Positions 23,622 to 37,200 are shown, counted from the stretch's first letter. The stretch: 64,000 nt of DNA from Arthrobotrys musiformis (GCA_036971715.1 JAVHJL010000003.1:4526001-4590000), one strand, 5' to 3'. Numbers and translations: made by a program. Notes: generated by a model from the letters alone, not told the origin.

Positions 23622-24779
23622 CCACCCAGTAAATTCAAAAAATATCAAAGATCAGACACGGAGGCGCTTGCGCACCGAATCGTCGACCGACTCTGTTCGC
23701 GCAGTCCCACTTAACGACACGCCAGACAATTCGAGAATCTCACCCCCAAGAAAAAAGGTCGCTATATAAAACTCTCAGAAAAAGGAGGACATCAATCCCG
23801 CCAATGACAGGCAAAGCTGAACCAATGATTTCTGACATGACGGCGAGACTAGTAAGCAGCATGTACACGCCCACCCTCCTGGAACCACGAATCTAACCAT
23901 TTGTAATCCGCAGTGGCACAGTATCTATACATCTCCAGAAAGCCGCGCGGGTTGCGAGTCTATACTACATACTTATATATATATAAGTATATATATATAC
24001 GTAGATTTGTCTGGGAAAGTAGCCCAAGATATATACGCAAACTCATATTATATGGTGATTGTGGATCAATACACCCATACTACAAAGTGCAATGCATGGG
24101 TTATCTATTGAAGAATAAGACGGATTTGATACCTGCTCTTAAAAGATGGAAGCCCAAGCAGAGAAGCAGTATATGTAATAGTCCCAACCCGCCTAGGTTC
24201 TTGTATAGACGGTAGCCATGGCCCCGAACGTGGTGTAGTCTCGAGTGTAATGTAGTAGAGAAAGTGCGTTGTCTGGGTGTTCGTATTGTGCGCCGGGGGG
24301 CGTGTCTTGGCTTTGGCTCGTGCATGTGCTCCGCCTGCTTCTTCTGTGCGATGTGAACGTAACGTCAACCTCGAGACAGTCCATCTCGTATATTATATAA
24401 CCTCATACCTCCATCCATACTCGATATCCCATATTCTGTACTCTATATCGTATAGATACTCTGACCTCACTGCCTGGCTCCTCTTTGAACGGACAGTATA
24501 CATATCTATTCCCATCGATGTCCCGCCCCCGCCAAGCTTCGTAGCAGCTTCCTTCGGCGCCGCATCAGCATTACACAAGAGATATATATATCATTTTATA
24601 TATAAACATCTTCGAGCTCCGGGCGGTCCAACATTATAGTGTATACACAAGTCCCACTCCGCCCGTAACTCTGTGCGATACAACCGCAATCCTCCGACCG
24701 AAAAGAACCGCCGTATTGGAATAGAATAGCATCGTATTCTACCCGGGGCCCCGGGCGGTACGGGTGGTGGTGCAGTGCA
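23622..24779. other. intergenic, no supported gene
   Basis: AT-rich sequence with (TA)n-like runs near 23970-24000 and 24590-24605. Several frames of ~100-150 codons overlap on both strands near 24590-25040 but are shadows of the deubiquitinase first exon or lack protein pattern. Confidence 0.5.
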
Positions 24780-25396
24780 GTGATGCCTACCGCCGTGCCA
24801 TCGCCCTTTCCCTCCTTCTCCTCCACCATCATCGCCGGCGCCACAGCCCCCTCTTCTTCTGCGTCTAGTCCTCCCGGCTCCTTCAGGAGCACTGCCGTCT
24901 CGGCCGACACCAGCATGTCGTCCGTCGGCTCCGGGGGTGGTGGTAATGGTGGTAATGGTGGTAATGGTGGTGGTAGTGGCGGGAAACGGGTCTTCAAGCA
25001 CATCGACGAGCTCAAGCTCAAGGTAGCCACCGAGAAGCCCAAGCCTTCCCTGTCGGTACGTCCCCCCTCAATACCATATGGATAGTGCGTGGATAGTGTA
25101 GGATACAGTGGTTAACTGAGAGACAGATCGGGGCGCTGCTGATGCTGGCCCAGCGCCGCTTCAAGGCCGCCCTCATGAACATCGAATTCGGGCGCCTGGA
25201 CCTCGCATACGTCGACTTCAACGTCTCCATGGACATCCTCATCAATGTCATCCCCCACCACCGCGAGTTCCCCACATGGATCAACCGCAACCTCAATAAT
25301 AACGTCACCGAGTTCAAGGCCCTCAAGCAGGTAGTCTTCCTCCTCCCCTCCGATTGGCCGTTCGCCGAGAGCGGTTCTGCTGGACGGTTTGGTGAA

Positions 25397-25434
<38 letters not shown>

Positions 25435-28400
25435 TGCTGACGGGAAGGTTGTGGCTGTGGCTGTTGCTGTGGCCGTGGTTGTGTGTGCTTTCTAGGACAT
25501 GAAGAAGCATCTGGACCGCATGGACAATATAAAACGAATCATCGTCGACGACAACCTCAAGAACAATACCCAACCACCTCCTCCCGAAAACATCATCCCC
25601 TCCTCACCACCCCCACCTCCCCCTCCTCATCCTCTCCCCCATTCCAATCCTCCTGCATCGACGGAAGGCGACCGGGCGGCCATGCATTCCACCCCGCTCA
25701 ACGGCCATCCCGCCGCCATCTCGATAAAACAGCCTCCACCCCGTCCTGCCAAACCGAAAGACCTCCAAAACTACCACCATGGTATCTCCCTTTCCTTCAT
25801 CGCAATTCCGCCTACCAGTGCATCCCTTCAATGCTAACGGGTCGATTGATGTAGAGACGAGAAAGTCGACGGACCGGCCACCGTCCCGAGGACTCCCCAC
25901 GGCGTCGACATCCACCGCTTCATCGGCTCCGAGGTCGTCGCACGATCTACTCAAAGAGCGTTTCGAGAAGCTCAGAGATTCAGCCAATGGGCCGCCCTCC
26001 GGTCACTCTCGCATATTAGGTTCGGACCCAGCAGGCATGCGTCGGCGGCTCCCTAGCATCCCGAGCATGCCCAGCGTATCAACCGATGAAACCTTTCTCC
26101 CTCGCCCGCCCTCCCCGACCTACTCCCCCGTACGACAATTCCAAGACAGTTCCTCCTATTTCCCCGTTCCGGGAGACTCGCAGGCCAGACCCCTCGTCCG
26201 AACCGCCTCCAACACCTCCCTCGACAGCAATTATGTCCGCCCCAGCAGCGCCGCTTCTGCGCCACTACCGCCTTCTTCCACGTCAACCACACCCATACCT
26301 CCAAATAGTACCGGAGAAACCACGATATCCGCTGAGAGACTTTCGGAGTGGTTGGCGAAGATGGGCAAAATCTCCATCCTGATCATCGACGTGCGTGAAC
26401 GGACCGAGTTCGACCAGGGTCACATCTTTGCCCGGGATATCATATGCATCGAACCGACTGCTCTGCGAGACAAGTACGTTGTTCTGTCCACCTTATTAGA
26501 AATTCTGTAGTTCCTAATGTTTTATTTGTTGTAGCATGTCCGCGGGTCAGCTGGAAGATGCATTGGCTTTATCGCCGGACAAAGAACAAGCCATGTTCAA
26601 GAAAAGGGACCAGTACGACTTTGTCGTCTACCACGACCAGTCTTCGACCGCCCTGACCACCTACCAACGAGGCGCTGAGAAGACACCGCAACAGCGAGCC
26701 CTGAAGGTGCTCGTTCAGGCGATCTATGATTTAGCTTATGAAAAGCGACTGAAGAATCCTCCAAAACTTCTCGTGGGAGGTATTCACGCTTGGTCCGAAT
26801 TCAACGGCATAACTTCGTTGATGCCAACGCCCGCCCAGAAGCCGGCTTTGACGCGTGCAGGTGCGAGGACGTCTGCGACATCGCAGTCTTCCATTGCCGC
26901 TAGAAGGAAGGAGAGGATCAGACTGGCGCTGCCCGGCCAGGTATTGCCGGATGAGAAGAGGTCGGAGTTGAATAATGCCCAACCGATCAACCAGGAGGAA
27001 GAGGCGGAATGGTTTGCCCGGTTGAAGAGGGAGAAGTATGTTTTTGATCTCGAGTTCGATAGAGAGTAAATAGCTGACTGATGGGAATAGTACAACTATC
27101 GCAGTGAAGAGGCCCATAGGGCTGGATACCAGCGATCCCAAGTCGCATAACAGAGTCGCTTCGCTCGTCAGCCTTGACTTTGAGCGGTCTCCTGATATCG
27201 AAGAATTCGTGAGTACCTACCTTCCTCCAGCAGACCCCTTGACATTTGAAAGTTGGGCCCGAATTCAATCCTGACCATCGGCAGTTCCAACGGTTCCCTG
27301 CCATTGCCCAAAACCATATGGACCTCCCAGGCGTCCCGGCACTAGGTCCACCATCCACGCTCCCGGAAGGTGCCGCAGAACAGTCTGCAGCATACCCCGC
27401 TCTCCCGCTCCTTGGGAGTGCCAACAAACCTAGCGTCTCGCCGGCTCCCAGTGTGCAGGAAGAGCAAAACCACATGCCTCCCCCGACACGAGCCCCACCC
27501 CCAGTTCCCCCTCCTGTCCCATCGAAGGAGGTCCCTGATACGACACTAGCTCGAAGAAATACTATCATCGATCATGTCTTCCACGGCTTTACAGATGTCC
27601 AAAATCCCCATTTCCACCCTGTTACCCCGTCCTCTCCATCCCGGCCACCCCCAGCCGTCCCCAAGAAGAGCTACAGTGGCGTATCAGAACACCACCAGCC
27701 CCAAGCCCCCGCCCTCGACTCAATCAGCGTACCATTTATCACACCCGCTGGGCCAACTGGCTTTGGTACCACCGGCCTCAAGAATCTCGGAAACACATGT
27801 TACATGAACTCTATCATCCAATGCATGTCCGGTACCGTTCCGTTAGCTAGATACTTCCTGAGCGGCTTCTATAAGAGCCACCTCAATCGCGAAAACCGTC
27901 TCGGCTCCCGCGGAATCTTTGCCGAAGCGTTTGCCAATCTCAACCGCAACCTCTGGGAGGAAACCTACGCCTTTGTATCGCCCGTTACTATCAAAGATAT
28001 CTCAGGTCGTCTCAACTCCCAATTCCGGGGCAAGGACCAGCAAGACGCGCAAGAATACCTTGAGTTCTTCCTAGACTATCTACACGAAGACCTAAACGCC
28101 AATGCGGGGAGACCGAGATTGAGGGAGCTTACGGACGAAGAGGAGAAGAGACGTGAGGAGCTGCCCGTTCAGGTTGCTTCGTATTACGAATGGGAACGTT
28201 ATGTCCATACCAACCTCAGTATGATTGTGAAGTGGTTCCAAGGACAGTTCCGCAGCAGATTAAAGTGCTTGAAGTGCGGGCATACTAGCACAACCTACTC
28301 CCCGTTCATGTATCTCTCCCTCCCCATCCCGGCGAAAGCGGGACCTAACGGATGCACGCTGAAAGACTGTATGGATGAATTCACGAAGGAGGAAATTCTG

Positions 28401-28939
28401 GACGGCGACGACGCATGGCATTGTCCCGTTTGTAAGAAACCGCGCAAGGCGAGTAAGCAGCTCAGCATCTCCAGGATGCCGGTGGTGCTCATCATCCACC
28501 TGAAGCGGTTCAGCAATCATGGCATGTGGCGGGATAAAGTTAACACCTTGGTCAATTTTGAAAAATCCGTCGATTTGACAAGATATGTGCCCCCGCCGTT
28601 GGAAGCCAAGGATACACCCGGAGGACAAGCGTTACCCATGGGCTCGGAGGTTAAGCCTCCGTTTTATTACAGTCTTTATGCGGTCACGAACCATTATGGG
28701 AGTTTGACGAGTGGACATTATACTGCTTTTGTGAGGGTCGGTGGCGGGACCGGGGGTAGGGAAGGAGGGGTTTGGCATAGATTCGATGATACTAAGGCGA
28801 CGAAGATGGAGGCTGAGGACGTTGTGGTGAGTTTTTTCCTTTCCGTTTCGTGAAGATTTTATTAGAGGCGAGGCTAACTCGTTTTGGCTAGAATCGCAAT
28901 GCGTACATATTGTTCTGGGTTAGGAATGGAATTATGTAA
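24780..28939 (+). CDS. ubiquitin carboxyl-terminal hydrolase, Doa4/Ubp5/USP8-like (rhodanese + USP), 1197 aa
   Basis: The model is join(24780..25055,25127..25330,25496..25781,25855..26473,26535..27035,27091..27208,27285..28826,28892..28939), 1197 aa. The N-terminus is Ser/Gly-rich, then a USP8-dimer/MIT-like helical region (LLMLAQRRFKAALMNIEFG) at ~93-160, then a Pro-rich linker. A rhodanese-like domain lies at ~415-560 (IDVRERTEFDQGH). It lacks a catalytic Cys at the expected loop (VVYHDQSS), so it is probably non-enzymatic. The USP catalytic domain spans ~833-1197: Cys box GNTCYMNSIIQC with C840, zinc-finger pairs CLKCG and CPVCKK, and His box GHYTAF with H1146. It ends NAYILFWVRN. Doa4-type enzymes remove ubiquitin from cargo at endosomes before multivesicular-body entry, downstream of ESCRT-0. 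For intron 6 (27209-27284) I chose GTGAGT with a CTGACC branch over a 40-nt alternative. Confidence 0.88.
25397..25432 (+). repeat. (TAG)12 microsatellite in intron
   Basis: Twelve perfect TAG triplets lie in intron 2 of the deubiquitinase gene. In the plus frame each unit can be a stop, so the tract cannot be retained in the mRNA without truncation. Confidence 0.9.
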
Positions 28940-29903
28940 CGATTTTTGCTAGATCTTTTTATTTCCTTACCCTCTCATTCCCTTCTTAATTATTGGGAAA
29001 GGACAGTAGGAAGAAAGGGGGGCTGTTGGAGATGCATGGTAAAGGGGTGGTATTCACTAAGCCTTCATTATCCGTTTTTGGGAGGATGGAAAGCTGTGGT
29101 GGGGATACTTGATACATTTTTCTTCTTCCTTCATCTACATATTACATCAAGCGGTTTTTCAGGACAGATAGATGAAAAATACGTCGTCGGATTGCATACA
29201 TTTTTTCCCGTTTCCCTTTTTTGCTTGATAACTGGGTCGTAAAAGATACGCTACCTAACGGATTTTATTCGGCGGTCATATATACGTTTTTCTATAGTAT
29301 TTTCCTGCGGTTTGGTTCCGCGGTTGGGCATGCATTGTGGCTTGGTTTGTTGTTCTTTCAGCGGTTGTGGTTGTGTGTTCGTATTCGCTTGATGGAATTG
29401 TTATTTTCTGGATTTGCTGTTTATATTATTTATTATTATATATAGGTATTAAAAGCATTATTTTTACTTGGTTTATAACACCCTCGCAGCGCCGGTTGGA
29501 GTGGTGGGGCGTCGCCGGTATAAATTATCTACACACATATATTATCGATATCGTGATATAGAGTCTGGAGTTTGTGGTATATTTATTTGACAACACAGTT
29601 TTTGCTGGTGGGATGTTGTAGTTTTGGGGGGTGGGAATATGGGGGTAGTGACTGGAGTATTCTATGGATTGGGATGGATTTGGTTTCGTTTTACGGGAGT
29701 TGCTTAGATGCTTGAGCAAATGAGGACTACTTTTATAGGCGGAGGTAATATATATTTGGAATAGGGCCACAGGGGATTTACTCTTTAAACTCGTTTTCAT
29801 CTTTCGCCAAAACCCTTGATATAAACCCGCAGTCTCGTAACAAGTGGTCTCGTTCCCAGCCTCGCCCAGTAACAAGTATAAAACCCGACTAGATTATACA
29901 AAT
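28940..29903. other. intergenic between convergent genes
   Basis: 3' flanks of the deubiquitinase (plus strand, T-rich) and of the reverse-strand orphan ending at 29904. No gene or repeat recognised. Confidence 0.5.
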
Positions 29904-30916
29904 TTAAAACTGCTGCTGGGAAATATAAGGAAACCCCCACAACGCCTTCGCCGTCTCCCAAATCTTCTCATGCACATCGACAGCTCTGTGATCTACTTGT
30001 CCGAACTTCCACTGCTTCTCGCCTTCGGGCCCGCCGTATTGGGAGATGAAGTGTGTGACGGCGTCTTTGCAGGCTTTCTCGGTTGAGGTGGTGCCCTTTG
30101 CGCGGTCGAAGGTTATTGTGGTGGTTTTCTTGGTGGCGAGGTCTTGGATTAGGACTAGGTGGTGTTTTGCAGGGACCCATTTTAGCATGCCGTGGAAGTG
30201 GGCGTGGTTGTTGGAGAAGGAGCTGGGGTTTGTTAGCTTGTGGGTTTGTTAGGAGTATTTGAGGGAGGGGGGGTACCGGAAGAGACATAATGGCTCGAAG
30301 CGGTCTCTGACTTCGCTGAGGCATTGGGTCATGCATTGCTGCACCGTCAACGGTTCGGCGGATACTTTCTATAACAAAATCCAGTCAGTCGATAAAACTA
30401 TAAATTCATCAGGGAGGGGAAGTTTACCAGCCCCCTCTCGGTCTTGAACTTGGATTCTCCGCCATCCCACTTCCATTTCGGATTACTCTCCTCCTCCTCG
30501 AGCCGAACCCAATCCGCGCCGTCTTTGAGCACTAGCACTCCAACGGCGGAACTGGAATCGATCAGAATCCCCGTCTTCATACACCTAGCCACCCTATGCC
30601 CCCTCAGATCATAAAACTTGAAGTCGAAAGCGGGGGAATCATATTCCTGCAGCCTCCGTACGATTCTGATACAGAACGCCGTACACCTCCCCGCAGCGGT
30701 AGCCCAGGTTCTTTTGAACGCGATGGAGTTGTCGTCTTGTAGGGCGGCGTTGGGGACGGCGGTGGTGAGGGTTTTGGGGGCTTTGAGGATGTCGGAGTAG
30801 GTGTGGGAGGATTTGGAGATGAGGTAGTCGGCTTGGATTAGGTTTGAGTAGGGCCCGTCGGTGAAGTTTGCGGTCCAGATTTCTTGGGCTTTTTGGCGGA
30901 GGGGTTCGACGGACAT
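29904..30916 (-). CDS. orphan protein, 3 exons, 299 aa
   Basis: The model is complement(join(29904..30222,30277..30368,30428..30916)), 299 aa. The introns are short (59 and 54 nt): GTAAAC..TTATAG and GTACCC..CCCCAG, with TAACAAA/CTGACTG branch-like sites. The start is MSVEPLRQKAQEIW, with no signal peptide. There are alpha/beta-type segments with several aromatic and charged residues (WKFGQVDHRAVDVHEKIWETAKALWGF near the C-terminus, AVGVLVLKDGADWVRLEEEE in the middle). I cannot assign a family. It appears complete and cytosolic, and looks like a lineage-restricted protein of unknown role. Confidence 0.7.
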
Positions 30917-33900
30917 GGTTTATTTTGGGGTTATGGGATTTATTAAATTTTGGGATTGGAGAGTATGAGGGGGGGTTTTGAGTTAGGATTTGTATGATTA
31001 TATTTATTGTATTGATGGGGGATGACGGGGTTTATATGCACGTCGCGATCCTAATAATACGGCAGTCGTATAGTGAACCCATGAATTCTCCGGGGATTCT
31101 CGTATGTTTCGCATTAGATATCCTATCGTGGTGGAAGACCCCGCACGTTTGGGCGGTGGACCGATCGGGATTTAGTGTGCGGGTGGTCTGCACCGGAGGC
31201 GGGAACCGGCGAGTGCGGGCGTTACATTCCGCCGCGAGACCCTTGCATTAGCAAAGTACCCACAAGCCGAAGGGCCTCGTTAGAATGTCAGAAACAAGAC
31301 ATAGCACGATACCTACCGGTATTTCATAGACTCCGAGTCCGAATTGAATATCGCATGCAGCGTACGTGTATTCCTGCAAATCGACCTGTGGTCGGGATTT
31401 TGGGAGTAGTGAATGGGAATCGATGATGTAAATTGCAATCCTTATATGTGATATCATACTTCAATAGCTCACTTCATGATTGCAATTGGATCTCAACGTA
31501 CTTCGGGGTGATTTTGGATCGACGGTACGTATCTCATGATCCCTCGCCGACTCCGACTGCTTGCATGCATAAACTTCTTTCGTACTAGCCCCGAATCCGA
31601 ACATCCTACACAGCTTAGTTTTTAGTTCTCCTCCGAAGTCTTTTATAATTAGCTTACGAAATGCTATGGATTGTTTTTACAAGTGATATGATGAATGTAT
31701 CATGTAGGTGTCCTTTTGCGGTGTCTGAGAACGAGACCATTTTCAGGTATATATATATATCTATATATATACTCTTGTTCAACTCAATATTCGTTTAGTG
31801 ATATATTATTGTCTCTTTGCTTTTTGATTTTTTTTTGATCAATCGACAGCGACCAATCGGTTAATTCTCCCCCCGCCATTCCGCTCTTTGTAAACGTTTG
31901 ATTGGTTCGGCAGCTGCAGATTTATGCGAGTGCGCGACGCTAGCCTTGTGCTAAGCTGATCAATCGATTGCAGATTGAATTCTTCAGCTCCCCGGCTGCA
32001 GTAATTCTTCCCGTCGGGATGATCGATGCCTCTTCGGGTTTTGAAGACCGATTGAAGATGCGGACTCTATGCACTGCGCTGCGAAATTTCGGTGTGATAG
32101 CTACGTGTCGTTGCGTATACGTATGCGTGTGGACTTACTGGGACGGCTTGTTGCATGGCGTGGTGTCGCAGTCGGGGTAGCTATCGTCTGAATCTTGCAA
32201 CACAGGGCGAAATCGACTGGAGTTTCGAGATCTTAGATATTGCGCGCCACCTAAAATGATTTTTGGCAGGATGCTTCCGAGAAATTAGTAGGGGAACCTT
32301 GTTCTGGGGGGCGGGATTATAACGTGAATACACCGTAGAGTATAGATATCCTGGGTACGATGAGACAAATAGATATAGTAATAAGAAAGGTTTCAATATT
32401 AATCTGCGGATCCAGCCCGTGGAATCGATATATGCATTTGATTGATTGATTAGATTAAGCTACACGCAATCTTTGTGCGGTGTGGGTACTAGACCAAGCT
32501 ACACCTCAAAACGGGGGGGCAATGGTGTATACAATAAAATCGTTGAGGCGTCACGCCATGTTCCTGGGTCCGCGCCTGAGTCTTAATTATATATATGTAT
32601 ATATGTATAGGTATGCAGAGTGCACGAGTGATCGCCCCATGGCCCAGCTTAAGTGGAGAGGTCAACTAAGGATATCCTCGTGGATCCATGGATCGGACCG
32701 GTACCGCGGACTAGTACTGCGCGACCTCTAGCAATACCTAGAAGGTACAGTATTATACAAGGAATTTCATAACCAGGCATCACCGACCCGAGGCTAGGCG
32801 CGATAGTTGCTTTAAAACACCATTACAACATGCCTTCCAGACTCGTTACCTATGCGTGATATATCGATCTATTATATTTGCAATGGCGCGGGACCGCAAG
32901 GGCGGCGGATCAATTGCAACACAGAATTTCCCCAATATTTGTCAAAATCCAACGCAACTTCCATGGATCCAAGAGGACAGCTCGCAGCTAGTTTACAGCT
33001 CGAAGCTCTGTGCGTGACAACATTCACCGCGGATATTTCCCTGTATGTCCAAGATGTTTGGAATATGTTGGTCTCCAATAACTGTCTCGGTACGTATGCA
33101 CGCAATGCGATACCACTTGGCACTTGAGGATATATCGATATCTTCATATTGGCCCTAGATTTATATCAAGGCCATTGCAAATATCGATATCCTGCGGCCT
33201 GAACATTCGCGAAGCCGGCCATGAATAGGTATCTTTCCCTTCGGCGCTGAGATGCGTTACGTTATATATTCTAACAAAATCACACGGTATACTAGTATAC
33301 GGCTATGGTCGAAGGGCGGGGTAACGACGTACCTGGCTGTACCAAAAGTCCAAAATTATTAGCCATAGGTGAGAAATTTTATAGCTAAACTAGACGCTAG
33401 GAAGTGTAACATAAGGTCTCGAAGCCTCGGCACTAGTGGGCCTCCAACCTAACTAGACTCCGGCAAGCTCGCAACATGCATGCCGCTCGCTACCCCGGCT
33501 CAACACATGGCGTGCAGGCGGTAAACCGGACTAATTCCTAGGATGACGGCTGCAAGGGAAACCCAATCCGAGGCCAACCCGCGCGAATTACATATACACC
33601 CCGTTAGCCATTAACCATAAAAGGGAATTCCATCGCGTCCTCCGTGATGGGATGGACTTTTGGGGTTTTCAGCTTTGCCCCCGCTCTCCGTTAATTCCTT
33701 GCTGCTTTTCTCCCCCGAATCCGACTTTGCATTGTCAAGATGGTTTATGGCTATTTTACTGGGTTGGCGGATGCTTTTACCAATCCGTGTGATTTGGTTC
33801 GCTGGGAAGGTCGGTGTGGGGTTTTCGGGTGGGAGAGCTGCTTGGAGTTCTTGTATTTTCGAATTTGGTATGAATCCCTACTTCAGCAGGCCTGGAATAC

Positions 33901-34223
33901 AATATATTGTATGCATATGCGTACATTACTTTTTTTCTGGACTGGAGATTTACTAGGTTCCTTGGATAGTTCCGACGGGTAATGGGCGATGTTATCCTTT
34001 CCCTGTTACGTTATCAGTTAGAGAATATTGAGCGGAAAGCGGGGGGATAGAAGGTTGATGGCTGCGTCCTGGTGGTTTATAAAAAGGGCGGGAGGGGTCC
34101 GTAGTTTCACTTTCCAGCCTTTGTCTTCTTGAGAGGATATTGGAAGTTGGCTTGGAGATACCTTCTAGATCATAAATCTCGAAACTATCAATTGGATATT
34201 CTTTTCTTTGTAGTTTTTACAAA
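30917..34223. other. 3.3-kb AT-rich gene-free block
   Basis: No frame with convincing coding character was found; candidates such as 33660-33956 are short and lack pattern. (TA)n-type runs occur at about 31750-31770 and 32590-32610. It precedes the lectin-lipoxygenase gene, whose TATA-like box is listed separately. Confidence 0.5.
34078..34087 (+). promoter_or_regulatory. TATA-like box upstream of lectin-lipoxygenase gene
   Basis: TATAAAAAGG lies ~145 bp before the proposed ATG at 34224, a plausible core promoter for an inducible gene. Position and sequence are the only support. Confidence 0.35.
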
Positions 34224-37200
34224 ATGGAGGACTTTCTTAGCGACTATGCTGCCGTTGCGTCCGCTAGTGGTAGTTATGTGGTATGCTTCCTTCTATAATT
34301 TTGATTCTCATAGTTATATCGAGCTAAGCGGGGTGGAAAATAGAAACTCTACCTCCAACAGCACACCGGCGAGATCCTCGAAGGAACCTGGTGGAAACAC
34401 GCCCAACAATGGAGCTTCAAACAAATCATGGACTCAGGTGTAGCAGCCGTTCCCACCCCTCTGGCAGCTACCATGTACCCCGACGACACCGTCAGGTTAT
34501 TCTTCCTAGATGAAGATAGGGTTGTTCAAGAATTTGAAATTGTGAACGGGGAGGCTTCTATTGGGAGCTTTTGTACCGTTAATGCCAGCCTTCCTGAGGG
34601 TGCTGGACTGTCTGTTGTGCCGAATCATTATGGAGAGGAGCGGTTTAGGTGAGTTTCCCCTGCTTTCGCTGGATATCGTTCCGTATTTCATATACAAGGT
34701 CTCGGTTTTACTGATAAGCATGGTTTATGTAGACTCTACCACGCCGGGGATGAAGGTTATATTCAAAACTACGGTTTCAGCAGCGGAGAGTGGCACAGGC
34801 CGGGAGGACTGGCATCACAAATCGACTTCCAGTCCCCCATAGCCGGTGTAAATTGCTACCCCTGGGAATGGGCCACCCCGTGCATTCGGACATTCTACCG
34901 CAACCGCTCCAGCGAACTTAAGATGCTGGAGTGGAACGGCCTGGTTGACGGATGGCGTATTGAATCCACGCCGTTCAACGAGCTCCCTGAAGGCGCAAAG
35001 TTCTCAGTCACATGCGTCGAAGCCCAGGGTTCCGGCAAGGGGTCCGTTTCTACCGCTGAAAAAGTAATGCTGTTCGTTGTTGAAGACGGTCAGTTGTTGG
35101 TTTCTGGGAGAAGCGGGAGGACCAGTTGGAGCCCTCCTTCGGCGGTTAGTATCGAGCGCGATGGCACTAATATTGCAGCTGTTAGTGCCAGGCAGGGAGA
35201 CGGGAACAATGATGTCCACGTTTTCACTTCAGAGGAGGATGGGCAATTCGTCCATCGAATCTTGAAAGACAGCGACTGGGAGGATTCAGTCATCAATCCT
35301 GCGGAGCTTTTGGCCAATCCTGTCGCCATTGCTCCGATCCCGATAGAAATGAGGCTCGGCCGCGGCCATGGAGACTTCAGGGTCGGCCCTGCCCATGAGA
35401 AGAAACCCGAACCAAAGCCGACCGAGTCCGTCGTGGAAGACCTCGGAAGCATCTCGTTCAAGGAGGGATTGCAAACTGCAGGTTTATCATTGGGAGGTTT
35501 GAGAGATAACAGTAAAGGCCAGTATAGCCATATCCAGCTCCCTAATGATGAGGACCACGAACACATCGTTTTCCCCAAAGTTGATGAGGCGACTTATGAT
35601 GATTCGAGAAATCGTTTGACTTTCTTTTACCGTGCGGCTATTGAGCAGTAAGCTTCATTCCCTCTTTTCAGCTTTAGCCAGTCTCAAAATGTGGTATATA
35701 TACGAGTACTAACAAAGCAGGACGAAACAGAACTTCAGCTGTTCATAAATCGTCGTTGATAGATTCGGATCTTCCCGCATTTTTCCCCCTCGATATCATG
35801 AAACAGCGATATAAATGGTCAAACCCTCGTAAGGATGGGTACCCACCGCATTTGGACCAGGGTATCTTTGGAAACATATTGGACCTCTTCAAGTTCAATG
35901 GTATCTTCAACAAAGACTTCCTCGGTCCTATCGTGCAGCTATTCGCATCGTCAGTTCCCTGGTCCTTCTCGGAGGGATTGACTGGATCGGGGGCCCCATG
36001 GCTCTTCGACCGTAGCAAGCCAGTAACCATGGCTGGTATTCAAGAATCTACCGCAAAATTGCACGATAAGTCCAGGGGTATCTATACTAAAGATACAATT
36101 GGCGACGACCCGCACTGGTACACAGACGAAAAGTTCGCCCAGCAACATTTCAGCGGCACGAATCCCGCGACAATCAGAGCTGCATCCAGGAATTGGGTCG
36201 GTAGTTTCATCAAAGCCGCGAAGGCTCAAGGGTTGAATAACTTCGAAAAGCACGCTATGGCTTCTTTCAAAAATTCCAACCTGTTCGTGCAGGATTACAG
36301 CTACTTCAGGGCTGCGATGCGCCAAAAGGGTGCCCATGAGTTATCGTACACGAGTACTTTCCAAGACCGTCTTTCCGATCTTCACGGCAAATTCTTCCAT
36401 GAAAGATACGGATGTGCTTCCGTCGTTCTCTTTGATCTTAATGAAGATGGGAAGCTGCATCCTCTAGCAATCGTACTGGATTACAAAGAAGACGATATCG
36501 GGTTTTCGGAACGGAGTCGCGTGTACGAAAAGAACACAAACAATGCCATGCCAAACTCCGTGGTCATTTTCAATAAGAGAATGTCACCCAAAGACCATGG
36601 AGATGAAGAACACGATTGGCCGTGGCGGTACGCGAAAATGTGCGCTCAGGTCAGCGACTGGCATCGCCACGAGATCTCCACTCACTTGATCTGCACCCAT
36701 TTGATCGAAGAGGGCGCAATCGTGGCAATGATGAGGACTGTCGAAGAACAGCATGTAGTTTTTAGACTCCTCAAGCCTCATTGGATTAAGACTCTTCCAT
36801 TGAACCACGCCGCTCGGTTGATACTTATGCCGGCGGTCATTAAACCAATTGCCGGATTCCGCCCCAGTGACTTGAACAGGTTCGCCATGGACGCTTATGA
36901 AAAGTTCTATTGGGAGGATCTATACATCCCCAACGACCTCAAAAACCGCGGCTTCCCGCATACCGTCTCCGACCTCAAGAAAGACAAATACCGAAACTAT
37001 TCTTATGCAAAGAACATGGTGGTCATGTGGGACATAATCCATACGTTTGTGAAGAAAGTCCTAGAAGACCACTATAAAGATGATAACGCAGTCATCCAAG
37101 ATACCCAAATCCAAGACTGGGTTAAGGAGATGCAAAGCGACCACGGTGCCCAACAGAAACATTTTCCCAATATCCGGTCTCGAGAATCACTGATCAACGC

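Noticed and set aside
24900..24985. GGTGGTAAT tandem repeat as a stand-alone repeat element
   Set aside because: It is in-frame coding for a Gly/Asn-rich linker in exon 1 of the deubiquitinase.
27213..27252. Alternative 40-nt intron (GTACCT..GAAAG) in the deubiquitinase
   Set aside because: Keeps frame but is very short and lacks a branch site; the GTGAGT..GGCAG intron with CTGACC is better.
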